This document shows positions 7,211 through 12,071 of a stretch of DNA of 12,071 nucleotides, one piece after another (the stretch's first letter is position 1; each line of letters begins with the position of its first letter). The stretch comes from Halieaceae bacterium UBA4438. Lineage in GTDB: Bacteria; Pseudomonadota; Gammaproteobacteria; Pseudomonadales; Halieaceae. The stretch is taken from the NCBI GenBank assembly GCA_002390485.1, contig DGPO01000106.1, positions 52,287 to 64,357 of the forward strand. The letters run 5' to 3'. The translations under genes and the position numbers were made by a program. The notes under the pieces were generated by a model. The model ran no database searches, was not told where the DNA came from, and saw only the letters and a list, made by a program, of their open reading frames with translations.

Positions 7211-7281
7211 GTGTCCCGTTTATTCTGCGTCGCGTTGACGTATCGTCTGGCAAACGTAGCTTGCCAGCGCCAGCGGGACAC
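7211..7281 (+). ncRNA. Candidate structured RNA (three-way junction)
   Basis: The stretch folds as a closed three-way junction. The outer stem is 7211-7220 with 7272-7281, ten pairs of which one is G-U (core GTGTCCCG/CGGGACAC). Arm 1 is 7226-7231 with 7237-7242, six pairs with one G-U and a 5-base loop. Arm 2 is 7247-7253 with 7261-7267, a perfect CTGGCAA/TTGCCAG stem with a 7-base loop. Both wobbles are G-U only when read on the plus strand, which favours a plus-strand RNA, either a dbpA 3' untranslated region or a separate transcript. It is not a tRNA: the anticodon-like loops lack T33 and there is no T-loop sequence. I see no strong promoter just upstream. No known RNA family is recognised. 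Confidence 0.35.
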
Positions 7282-7282
7282 C

Positions 7283-7307
7283 GGCTGCTCGAGCATTACG
7301 AGCAGCC
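7283..7307. repeat. 9-bp perfect hairpin beside the first terminator unit
   Basis: GGCTGCTCG-N7-CGAGCAGCC is a perfect 9-bp inverted repeat. It lies one base after the three-way junction and ends 3 bases before the A-run of the adjacent terminator. A related hairpin with different stem bases occurs in the second copy of the unit (7626-7648). Confidence 0.6.
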
Positions 7308-7310
7308 AAT

Positions 7311-7339
7311 AAAAAAGGGCTGCATCTCTGCAATCCTTT
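7311..7339 (-). terminator. Intrinsic terminator of the 78-aa gene
   Basis: On the minus strand the sequence pairs AAAGG and TTGCA with TGCAG and CCTTT around a GAGA loop, then runs into six T residues and ATT. The stem has one A-C mismatch and a G-U pair. It begins about 6 bases after the stop codon of the 78-residue gene, which supports that gene being transcribed. Confidence 0.75.
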
Positions 7340-7345
7340 AATAAC

Positions 7346-7582
7346 TCACTGATTGAGCCCCTGACGCCTAGCTCTCTCTTCCCGTCGACCCCTCTTAGTC
7401 AACGGTTTCCCATCCTCATCAACTTTACTCTTGGGCTTTTCGCCCTTGGCAGTCTTTGAAGCGCGGCTAACTTCAATCAGGCCCAGAGTCTCTGTATCGC
7501 GCAGTTTGGTCGCGTTCTTGTGAAGGGTATCCAGCTCTTCAAAGCTGTAGGCGTCGTTCTTTAACTTCTCGATTCTATTCAC
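7346..7582 (-). CDS. Small basic hypothetical protein (78 aa)
   Basis: I do not recognise this protein. It starts at a GTG on the minus strand (no in-frame ATG at its N-terminus) and encodes an N-terminal helical half with alternating acidic and basic residues (EKLKNDAYSFEELDTLHKN) and a strongly basic tail. The tail is rich in Lys and Arg (KGEKPKSK, KRGRREERARRQG), a composition common in nucleic-acid- or ribosome-associated small proteins. It has no membrane segment or cysteine. The ribosome site is weak, and its leader is C-rich because the plus strand carries G-runs at 7586-7611. Support for a real gene is the intrinsic terminator immediately after its stop. It lies between two related terminator units and downstream of tRNA-Asn on the same strand, so it may be a late insertion in a tRNA locus. 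Confidence 0.6.
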   Translation of the reverse strand: MNRIEKLKNDAYSFEELDTLHKNATKLRDTETLGLIEVSRASKTAKGEKPKSKVDEDGKPLTKRGRREERARRQGLNQ

Positions 7583-7585
7583 GGT

Positions 7586-7611
7586 GGGGTCTCATGAGGG
7601 GGTGGGGGGGG
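7586..7611. other. G-run tract upstream of the 78-aa gene
   Basis: The plus strand has runs of 4, 5 and 8 G residues (7586-7589, 7598-7602, 7604-7611), enough in principle for a G-quadruplex. The matching transcript of the 78-residue gene would have a C-rich leader ending 3 bases before its GTG. Long homopolymer runs are also prone to slippage or sequencing error. Confidence 0.5.
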
Positions 7612-7620
7612 CGAGTGCTT

Positions 7621-7680
7621 GGCTCTGGTCGAGCATAATGATCGGCCAATAAAAAAGGGCTGCATCTCTGCAACCCTTTC
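7621..7680. repeat. Direct repeat unit, copy 2 (hairpin plus terminator)
   Basis: This is the partner of 7283-7340. Its hairpin is TGGTCGA-N9-TCGGCCA (7626-7632 with 7642-7648, one T-G pair). Stem bases differ from copy 1 but pairing is kept. The core after CCAAT is nearly identical to copy 1, differing at one base inside the terminator. Confidence 0.8.
7651..7679 (-). terminator. Intrinsic terminator of tRNA-Asn
   Basis: On the minus strand, AAAGGG-TTGCA pairs with TGCAG-CCCTTT around a GAGA tetraloop and is followed by a T-run and ATT. All pairs are Watson-Crick except one G-U. It starts 14 bases after the CCA end of the tRNA. Confidence 0.85.
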
Positions 7681-7693
7681 ATATATTTCTGAA

Positions 7694-7769
7694 TGGCTCC
7701 GCCTGCTGGGCTCGAACCAGCGACCCATTGATTAACAGTCAATTGCTCTACCAACTGAGCTAAGGCGGA
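7694..7769 (-). tRNA. tRNA-Asn (anticodon GTT)
   Basis: The 76-base minus-strand sequence folds as a full cloverleaf. The acceptor stem TCCGCCT pairs with AGGCGGA, followed by discriminator G and an encoded CCA. The D-arm segment is AGCTCAGTTGGTAGAGC. The anticodon stem-loop TTGACTGTTAATCAA presents GTT. The T-arm segment is GCTGGTTCGAGCCCAGC. It closely resembles E. coli tRNA-Asn. It has its own promoter upstream and an intrinsic terminator downstream, so it is a single-gene unit diverging from uvrB. Confidence 0.98.
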
Positions 7770-7791
7770 ATAGTCTCTTCAGAAGACGCGG

Positions 7792-7821
7792 ACTATACAC
7801 GTCCGTATTTTCTTGCGTCAA
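7792..7821 (-). promoter_or_regulatory. Sigma-70 promoter of tRNA-Asn
   Basis: On the minus strand TTGACG (7816-7821) and TATAGT (7792-7797) are 18 bases apart. A GC-rich discriminator (CCGCG) follows, as is usual for stable-RNA promoters under growth-rate and ppGpp control. The start would fall near 7785, about 16 bases before the mature tRNA end. Confidence 0.8.
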
Positions 7822-7895
7822 GAAGAAGAGAGACTGCGAGTTGGTGAGATAATTCCGTTAAGCTACCCCGCTCGTAGTTTTGGACGCAGAAAGTA

Positions 7896-9920
7896 GTGGC
7901 GAAGCATTTCGATCTTCAATCAAATTATCAGCCAGCGGGAGATCAGCCTAAGGCGATTGAGCAATTGGTGAAGGGCATTGGCGCAGGCCTTGCCTCGCAA
8001 ACGCTCTTAGGCGTGACGGGCAGTGGTAAGACATTCACCATGGCCAATGTCGTTCAGCAGCTTCAGCGACCGACGATTGTAATGGCGCATAACAAGACTC
8101 TGGCAGCGCAGTTATACGGTGAATTCAAAGAGTTTTTCCCAAATAACGCGGTCGAATATTTTGTGTCCTACTACGACTACTATCAGCCTGAGGCTTACGT
8201 ACCGTCGTCGGACACGTTTATTGAAAAAGATGCACAGGTAAACGACCACATCGAACAAATGCGTCTATCGGCCACAAAAGCGCTTCTTGAACGGCCCGAC
8301 TGCCTGGTGGTCTCAACAGTGTCATCGATCTACGGACTGGGTGATCCACAGTCTTACTTTAAAATGATCATGCACCTTTCGCGCGGAGAGATTATCGACC
8401 AACGCGGCATCCTCAGGCAGCTCGCGGAACTTCAGTACACGCGTAACGATATCGACTTTAAGCGCGGCACTTACAGAGTTCGTGGCGATGTCATTGATGT
8501 TTTTCCGGCCGATTCAGACGCACTGGCGCTTCGTGTGGAGTTGTTTGATGAAGAGATCGAAAATATTTGCAGTTTCGATCCTCTGACGGGCGCAGTTGCG
8601 GAAAAGTTGCCGCGCATCACCATTTTTCCCAAGACACACTACGTGGCTTCGCGGGATACGATGCTGGGTGCAGTCGGTGCCATAGAAGAAGAGCTCGAGC
8701 TGAGAGTGAAGCAGCTTAAGGAGTCCGATAAGTTGCTCGAGGCACAGCGGCTGACACAGCGCACACGTTACGATATTGAGATGATTCGAGAGCTGGGTTA
8801 CTGCCAAGGAATCGAAAACTACTCACGCTACCTCTCAGGTCGCGCGCCTGGAGAACCACCACCGACTTTATTTGAATACCTACCGGATAATGCGCTCATG
8901 GTGATTGACGAATCGCACGTCACGGTCCCGCAAATTGGTGCCATGTATAAGGGGGATCGATCGCGCAAAGAGACTTTGGTTGAATACGGTTTCCGGTTGC
9001 CCTCAGCGCTCGATAATCGACCGATGAAATTTGAAGAGTGGGAGTCGATGAGCCCACAAGCCATTTTTGTTTCAGCAACGCCGGGTCGCTACGAGGGTGA
9101 GCACGCGGGCGCCACCGTTGAACAACTTGTGCGGCCAACCGGTCTTGTGGATCCAGTGATTGAAATTCGTCCTGCTAGAACGCAAGTCGATGACTTACTT
9201 GCGGAGATCAGAGAGACAACGGCTAAGGGCGATCGTGTGCTGGTAACAACGCTGACAAAACGGATGTCTGAGGACCTGACTGAGTATCTCAGTGAGCATG
9301 ACGTGAAAGTCCGATACCTCCACTCTGACATTGACACCGTGGAGCGGGTAGAGATTATTCGAGATCTGCGGCTGGGCCATTTTGACGTGCTTGTAGGTAT
9401 TAACCTCCTTCGCGAGGGATTGGATATGCCGGAGGTGTCTTTGGTTACGATTCTTGACGCCGACAAAGAAGGATTTCTGCGTAGCGACAAATCTTTAATT
9501 CAGACCATTGGTCGTGCGGCACGACACTTGAACGGGCGCGCCATTTTATACGCCGACAAAATGACGGGTTCCATGGAGCGTGCCATCAGTGAGACACAGC
9601 GTCGACGTGATGCGCAGTTGGCCTTTAACGAGAAGCACGGCGTAGTGCCAAAAGGCATAGAAAAGTCTGTTCAAGACATTCTTGAGGGCGCGCGCCGCAT
9701 GCCGACCAAAGCACGAAGTGCGCGTGAGGCAAAGGTTGCAAACGATCGACTTGCCTTCACACAGGACGTGATGAGCATGACTCCGGCGGCATTATCGCGT
9801 AAATTGGCCGAACTGGAAAATAACATGGCGGCGCACGCGAAGAATCTCGAGTTTGAAGAGGCCGCCGCGGTGAGAGATCAGATTGCGGAATTGAAGCAAA
9901 TCGCATTCATGGGTGCCTGA
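7896..9920 (+). CDS. uvrB: UvrABC excision nuclease subunit B
   Basis: This 674-residue protein is nearly identical in length to E. coli UvrB (673). UvrB verifies DNA damage handed over by UvrA and recruits UvrC for incision in nucleotide excision repair. GVTGSGKT (39-46) is Walker A with K45. The [12 protein letters not shown] segment (92-103) is the damage-probing beta-hairpin. DESH (from residue 338) is Walker [21 protein letters not shown] and QTIGRAARH are the later helicase motifs. The last ~40 residues ([13 protein letters not shown]) form the UVR domain that contacts UvrC. The GTG start at 7896 reproduces the normal MxKxFxL N-terminus; the ribosome site is weak. I see no CTGT-N8-ACAG LexA box between the tRNA and the gene, unlike in E. 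coli. The lipoprotein gene follows after 40 bases. Confidence 0.98.
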   Translation: MAKHFDLQSNYQPAGDQPKAIEQLVKGIGAGLASQTLLGVTGSGKTFTMANVVQQLQRPTIVMAHNKTLAAQLYGEFKEFFPNNAVEYFVSYYDYYQPEAYVPSSDTFIEKDAQVNDHIEQMRLSATKALLERPDCLVVSTVSSIYGLGDPQSYFKMIMHLSRGEIIDQRGILRQLAELQYTRNDIDFKRGTYRVRGDVIDVFPADSDALALRVELFDEEIENICSFDPLTGAVAEKLPRITIFPKTHYVASRDTMLGAVGAIEEELELRVKQLKESDKLLEAQRLTQRTRYDIEMIRELGYCQGIENYSRYLSGRAPGEPPPTLFEYLPDNALMVIDESHVTVPQIGAMYKGDRSRKETLVEYGFRLPSALDNRPMKFEEWESMSPQAIFVSATPGRYEGEHAGATVEQLVRPTGLVDPVIEIRPARTQVDDLLAEIRETTAKGDRVLVTTLTKRMSEDLTEYLSEHDVKVRYLHSDIDTVERVEIIRDLRLGHFDVLVGINLLREGLDMPEVSLVTILDADKEGFLRSDKSLIQTIGRAARHLNGRAILYADKMTGSMERAISETQRRRDAQLAFNEKHGVVPKGIEKSVQDILEGARRMPTKARSAREAKVANDRLAFTQDVMSMTPAALSRKLAELENNMAAHAKNLEFEEAAAVRDQIAELKQIAFMGA

Positions 9921-9960
9921 GTTTATTCAGTCCAATTCGGCAAATTCTAATGGGGGTAGT

Positions 9961-10623
9961 ATGAGAAAAGGGCTGGCTGTCATTGCGGTGTCATTGAGTT
10001 TGTCGGCGTGTACAGCGACCACCGATGAGCAGTACATGCAGTGCTTGCAGGGGTTTAATGATTCGGGATCGGCGATCCGAGTGGTTGCGGGCACAGCGGC
10101 TCAAGTCATCGGTGCGGGTGGCGTTGGTGCTGCCGCAGCGCTTGTGCTGTGTGACGAGCCCGAGGTGACAGCATCACCTGAGGTGCTGACGGTCACTGTG
10201 TCCGGCAGCTTGTCTCAGCCCTTGGAAAATCGTCCCCCATTGCTTGTGTCCAAACCCATACCCGTTGCGGAGGCGCCTACACGAAGTTTTGTATTCGACA
10301 GTCGCACTCTCGACTTTGAGCTGAATCAGTCAGCGCTTTTACCCGGTGCAGATGAGACGTTGTCCACGGTGGTGACGTTTTTAGAGGCGTTCCCAGAAGT
10401 CAGTGTGTTGATTACGGGCCACACCTGTTCCCTTGGAACCAGTGAGTACAACCTGCAGCTTTCAGAGCGTCGAGCTGAGCAAGTTTCCGATTACCTTAAG
10501 GGTCACGGTATTGACAGTGATCGTCTGGTGGTCGCTGCCCGCGGTGACAGCGAGCCGCTCTCGTCAAATCTCACCGAGCGGGGCCGCCAACTAAACCGTA
10601 GAGTGGAAGTCGTCCAGCTCTAA
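9961..10623 (+). CDS. OmpA-family outer-membrane lipoprotein
   Basis: This 220-residue protein starts at ATG 9961 after a GGGGG run (9952-9956). The in-frame GTG 9913 overlaps uvrB and would bury the signal peptide, so it is rejected. Residues 1-17 form a lipoprotein signal peptide ending in the lipobox LSAC, with lipidated Cys17. Residue 18 is Thr rather than Asp, which suggests outer-membrane sorting. A glycine/alanine-rich stretch (about 39-60) follows, then an OmpA C-terminal domain at 111-220 (DFELNQSALLPGA, ITGHT, YNLQLSERRAEQV, ARGDSEP, LNRRVEV). This domain normally binds peptidoglycan diaminopimelate through an Asp (D271 of E. coli OmpA) and an Arg (R286). Here the Arg is R171 but the Asp position is C156 (GHTCSLG). 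It probably shares the uvrB transcript. Confidence 0.92.
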   Translation: MRKGLAVIAVSLSLSACTATTDEQYMQCLQGFNDSGSAIRVVAGTAAQVIGAGGVGAAAALVLCDEPEVTASPEVLTVTVSGSLSQPLENRPPLLVSKPIPVAEAPTRSFVFDSRTLDFELNQSALLPGADETLSTVVTFLEAFPEVSVLITGHTCSLGTSEYNLQLSERRAEQVSDYLKGHGIDSDRLVVAARGDSEPLSSNLTERGRQLNRRVEVVQL

Positions 10624-10669
10624 GCTCTTTTGGGAACGGCACGGGAATGATGAAGTTAAAAAGAATCCA

Positions 10670-10879
10670 GTGCGCGTCCTTTTACCGGCAATCATTAAAC
10701 TGGTCGCCGATAGTGTCACTGCGGTCGCATCGAGCATGTTAGTGGTGGTTGCGAGCTTTTGTTTCGCAACGTTTGTGTCGGCAGGACTATTGTGGCACTT
10801 CGAGTGGCCACTCGTTTTGTCGCCAGTCGGCGGCTTGATTGTTGTTGGCGTCATGCCGGCGTTGTGGAACGATGATTAG
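10670..10879 (+). CDS. Possible small membrane protein (69 aa)
   Basis: This 69-residue frame from a GTG encodes two plausible membrane segments, about residues 16-41 (TAVASSMLVVVASFCFATF) and 47-66 (PLVLSPVGGLIVVGVMPALW), with a short acidic end. The ribosome site is poor (AAAAGA about 6 bases upstream). A competing ATG at 10650 with a GGGA nearby reads only a 30-residue frame. It sits between the lipoprotein gene and a convergent membrane-protein gene, and I see no family match. The 69-residue frame may be real, a fragment, or chance hydrophobicity. Confidence 0.4.
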   Translation: MRVLLPAIIKLVADSVTAVASSMLVVVASFCFATFVSAGLLWHFEWPLVLSPVGGLIVVGVMPALWNDD

Positions 10880-10901
10880 GACGTGAGCGCTACGCAACGT
10901 C
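10880..10901. other. Inverted repeat between convergent ORFs
   Basis: GACGT (10880-10884) pairs with ACGTC (10897-10901), with an inner GCG/CGC pair. It lies between the two convergent reading frames. There is no T-run, so it is only a weak terminator candidate. Confidence 0.25.
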
Positions 10902-11244
10902 ACTCAGGGTTACTCGGTCGATAAATCAATAATGCAATCGCGCCGTTAAAAAATCCTGACAAATACATGGTGAGGTCGTACGCCGCATTGAGTGCCCCCA
11001 TCGGATAACTCGCATAAGGCATACCGAGCAACGAGATAACGATGCTGGGTAAAAATAGCCATGACGCCATTTTCACGTTGAAGAATAACAAGACCAAACT
11101 CAGCAGATACGCCAGCGATGCGGCCCCGACCAGCGTGTTTCCCCACGTGGGTGGTCCTTCCGGCATGGGCGTTACAAAAGCGGCTGCGCCAAGGATCGCA
11201 ACGCTTGCCAGAACGAGAATGCGAATAAGATTGATGTGTTGCAT
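10900..11244 (-). CDS. Four-helix inner-membrane protein, unknown function
   Basis: This is a 114-residue very hydrophobic protein with four likely membrane helices, about residues 6-25, 37-57, 60-79 and 92-108. They are separated by short loops; the first loop is proline-rich (TPMPEGPPTWGN). Polar residues inside the membrane are few (N86, D90, N100), and no known catalytic or heme motif is visible. AGG about 8 bases before the ATG on this strand is a reasonable ribosome site. It is divergent from the alternative oxidase gene and shares a 241-base intergenic region with it, so the two may be co-regulated (inference). I do not recognise the family. Confidence 0.75.
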   Translation of the reverse strand: MQHINLIRILVLASVAILGAAAFVTPMPEGPPTWGNTLVGAASLAYLLSLVLLFFNVKMASWLFLPSIVISLLGMPYASYPMGALNAAYDLTMYLSGFFNGAIALLIYRPSNPE

Positions 11245-11273
11245 AGCGTTGCCTGTGTCAATGTTGTTGTCTT

Positions 11274-11300
11274 TCTATAGGCCAAGTTACATTGACTTGG
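11274..11300 (-). promoter_or_regulatory. Operator-like inverted repeat with -10 of the membrane-protein gene
   Basis: CCAAGT-N7-ACTTGG (11282-11300) is a perfect 19-base inverted repeat, 37 bases before the membrane-protein start codon. On the minus strand a TATAGA -10 candidate (11274-11279) abuts it, which would place the repeat in the spacer and -35 region. The -35 itself is poor, a pattern seen at regulated promoters. The binding protein is unknown. Confidence 0.4.
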
Positions 11301-11403
11301 ACCTTGGGTCGATGATCGCAATGACAGTAATGAGTTACGACACCTTGCCCTCGCCCTTGGATTATTCAAAATTCCGCTGGTTTAACTAACACGCATAATT
11401 TTT

Positions 11404-11412
11404 TGTTATAAT
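11404..11412 (+). promoter_or_regulatory. Extended -10 promoter of the alternative oxidase gene
   Basis: TG-N-TATAAT (11404-11412) is a perfect extended -10 element. The -35 region is weak, which extended -10 promoters tolerate. Transcription would start near 11419, about 67 bases before the ATG. I do not see a convincing NsrR or FNR/DNR site around it. Confidence 0.7.
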
Positions 11413-11418
11413 GGTCTC

Positions 11419-11454
11419 CGCTGAGGGCGGTAACAACGCGCAGCGCTTTTTCTT
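11419..11454 (+). promoter_or_regulatory. Leader hairpin with T-rich tail before the alternative oxidase gene
   Basis: CGCTG (11419-11423) pairs with CAGCG (11441-11445), with an inner GCG/CGC stem, and C-TTTTT-C-TT follows. This terminator-like shape starts where transcription is expected to begin and ends 31 bases before the start codon. It could attenuate transcription or protect the 5' end. The stem is short and interrupted. Confidence 0.35.
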
Positions 11455-11485
11455 CGAATGCAGTAAGTGGATTGAGGGTTTAGAA

Positions 11486-12071
11486 ATGAACTTGTCTGAT
11501 AAGTTCGCACGCGGACAAACCATGTTTTTCCGTTTTTTTGCGGATGTCTTTTTTGCTAAGCGATACGGCCACAGAGCCGTAGTGCTTGAAACTATCGCAG
11601 GCGTACCGGGAATGGTGGCTGGGATGTGGATTCATCTCCGAAGTCTGAGGCAAATGAAGACCGGCTATGGACCCACGATTCGAGAGCTGTTAGCGGAAGC
11701 CGAAAACGAGCGCATGCACCTCATGTTCTTTATTGATATTGCAAAGCCCAATGCGCTTGAGCGCGCGCTCATACTTGCCGCACAGGCCATTTTCTGGAAC
11801 TACTATTTTGTATTTTATGTCTTTTTCCCAAAAACGGCACACAAGATGATTCATTACTTCGAAGAAGAGGCAGTGAGCAGCTACACGCAGTATTTGGAAA
11901 TGATTGAAAGCGGTAAAATCGAGGACGTACCAGCACCGCAGCTGGCCATTGATTACTACAGCCTTGCGTCAGATGCGCGACTGAGCGACATGATTCAATG
12001 CGTTAGAGCTGACGAGCAGCATCACGCCGACGTGAACCTGCGGATGGCGACTGGGCAGCTCCACGAGGAAG
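11486..12071 (+). CDS. aox: Alternative oxidase (di-iron ubiquinol oxidase), 3' truncated
   Basis: The first 195 residues of a cyanide-resistant terminal oxidase are present; the frame is open to the end of the window. Alternative oxidase passes electrons from ubiquinol to oxygen without pumping protons and sits on the inner face of the membrane. The di-iron ligands expected for the family are visible: E35 in LETIAGVPGM, E75 and H78 in NERMHLMFF, the EEE triplet at 126-128 in FEEEAVSSYT, and E177 and H180 in RADEQHHADVN. The two hydrophobic helices that anchor the protein are about 32-50 and 94-114. The N-terminus is short and lacks the regulatory cysteine region of plant enzymes. GAGGG (11474-11478) is a strong ribosome site 7 bases before ATG 11486. 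Only a short C-terminal tail should be missing. Confidence 0.97.
   Translation, partial: MNLSDKFARGQTMFFRFFADVFFAKRYGHRAVVLETIAGVPGMVAGMWIHLRSLRQMKTGYGPTIRELLAEAENERMHLMFFIDIAKPNALERALILAAQAIFWNYYFVFYVFFPKTAHKMIHYFEEEAVSSYTQYLEMIESGKIEDVPAPQLAIDYYSLASDARLSDMIQCVRADEQHHADVNLRMATGQLHEE

Larger units (their letters stand above)
7283..7340. repeat. Direct repeat unit, copy 1 (hairpin plus terminator)
   Basis: This unit matches 7621-7680 at an offset of 340 bases (338 at its left end). The cores CCAATAAAAAAGGG and GCTGCATCTCTGCAA are identical, and TCGAGCAT is shared 13 bases upstream of the CCAAT. Weaker similarity continues to the right for about 15 bases. The two copies bracket the 78-residue gene. 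Confidence 0.8.

Noticed and set aside
7200..7226. TTGACG/TATTCT as a plus-strand promoter
   Set aside because: The spacing is 15 bases and the start would fall inside the proposed RNA, so it does not explain it.
7211..7281. tRNA or tRNA remnant in the cloverleaf-like fold
   Set aside because: There is no T-loop GTTCGA segment, no T33, and the arm lengths are wrong on both strands. It is kept only as a structured-RNA candidate.
7024..7296. 90-residue minus-strand open frame in the dbpA-downstream gap
   Set aside because: It runs through the candidate terminator at 7081-7103 and the strong hairpins at 7211-7291. Its sequence is low-complexity Arg/Ser/Thr with no family features.
9913..9960. 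Upstream GTG start for the OmpA-like lipoprotein
   Set aside because: It overlaps the uvrB end and would place 16 residues before the lipoprotein signal peptide.
10591..10854. 87-residue minus-strand open frame
   Set aside because: It overlaps the end of the OmpA-like lipoprotein and shows a Ser/Thr-rich antisense composition.
11042..11389. 115-residue plus-strand open frame opposite the four-helix membrane protein
   Set aside because: It is antisense to a strongly hydrophobic coding frame and has no ribosome site. The part beyond the gene falls in the promoter region.

Overview
The window looks like a piece of a gammaproteobacterial chromosome, probably from an aerobic marine bacterium. 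A DbpA-type RNA helicase, a UvrB of near-E. coli length, a CCA-encoding tRNA-Asn and a bacterial alternative oxidase all fit this. An acyl-CoA catabolic cluster with a TIGR03084-like protein recalls OM60/NOR5-type marine lineages. The taxonomic guess is inference. I see no transposase, integrase, CRISPR array or phage structural gene.

Layout. (1) 1-4546, all on +, reads as one operon-like block. It holds the C-terminal end of a biotin-dependent acyl-CoA carboxylase alpha subunit, a metal-binding DinB/maleylpyruvate-isomerase-like protein with an SCP2-like tail, a small GT-A glycosyltransferase-like protein, a crotonase-family protein lacking one of the two classical catalytic glutamates, and a beta-lactamase/EstB-like serine hydrolase. 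The carboxylase and crotonase point to breakdown of a branched or terpenoid acyl-CoA. The other three genes have no obvious assigned step. (2) 4636-5359, on -, holds a small Cro/CI-type regulator and a three-helix membrane protein. A perfect operator-like palindrome lies in the membrane protein's promoter region. (3) 5596-6993, on +, is dbpA. (4) 6994-7895 is a noncoding-rich stretch. It contains a possible three-way-junction RNA, two related hairpin/terminator units on either side of an unrecognised 78-aa basic protein, tRNA-Asn(GTT) with its own promoter, and the uvrB upstream region. (5) 7896-10623, on +, holds uvrB and an OmpA-like lipoprotein. (6) 10670-12071 holds a doubtful small membrane ORF, a four-helix membrane protein on -, and the start of a divergent alternative oxidase gene with an extended -10 promoter and a leader hairpin. 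The last gene runs off the window.

The most interesting parts are the duplicated terminator units bracketing the 78-aa gene beside tRNA-Asn, the folded noncoding region at 7211-7307, the unusual mix of genes in the acyl-CoA block, and the two intergenic palindromes (5424-5438 and 11282-11300) that look like uncharacterised operators.
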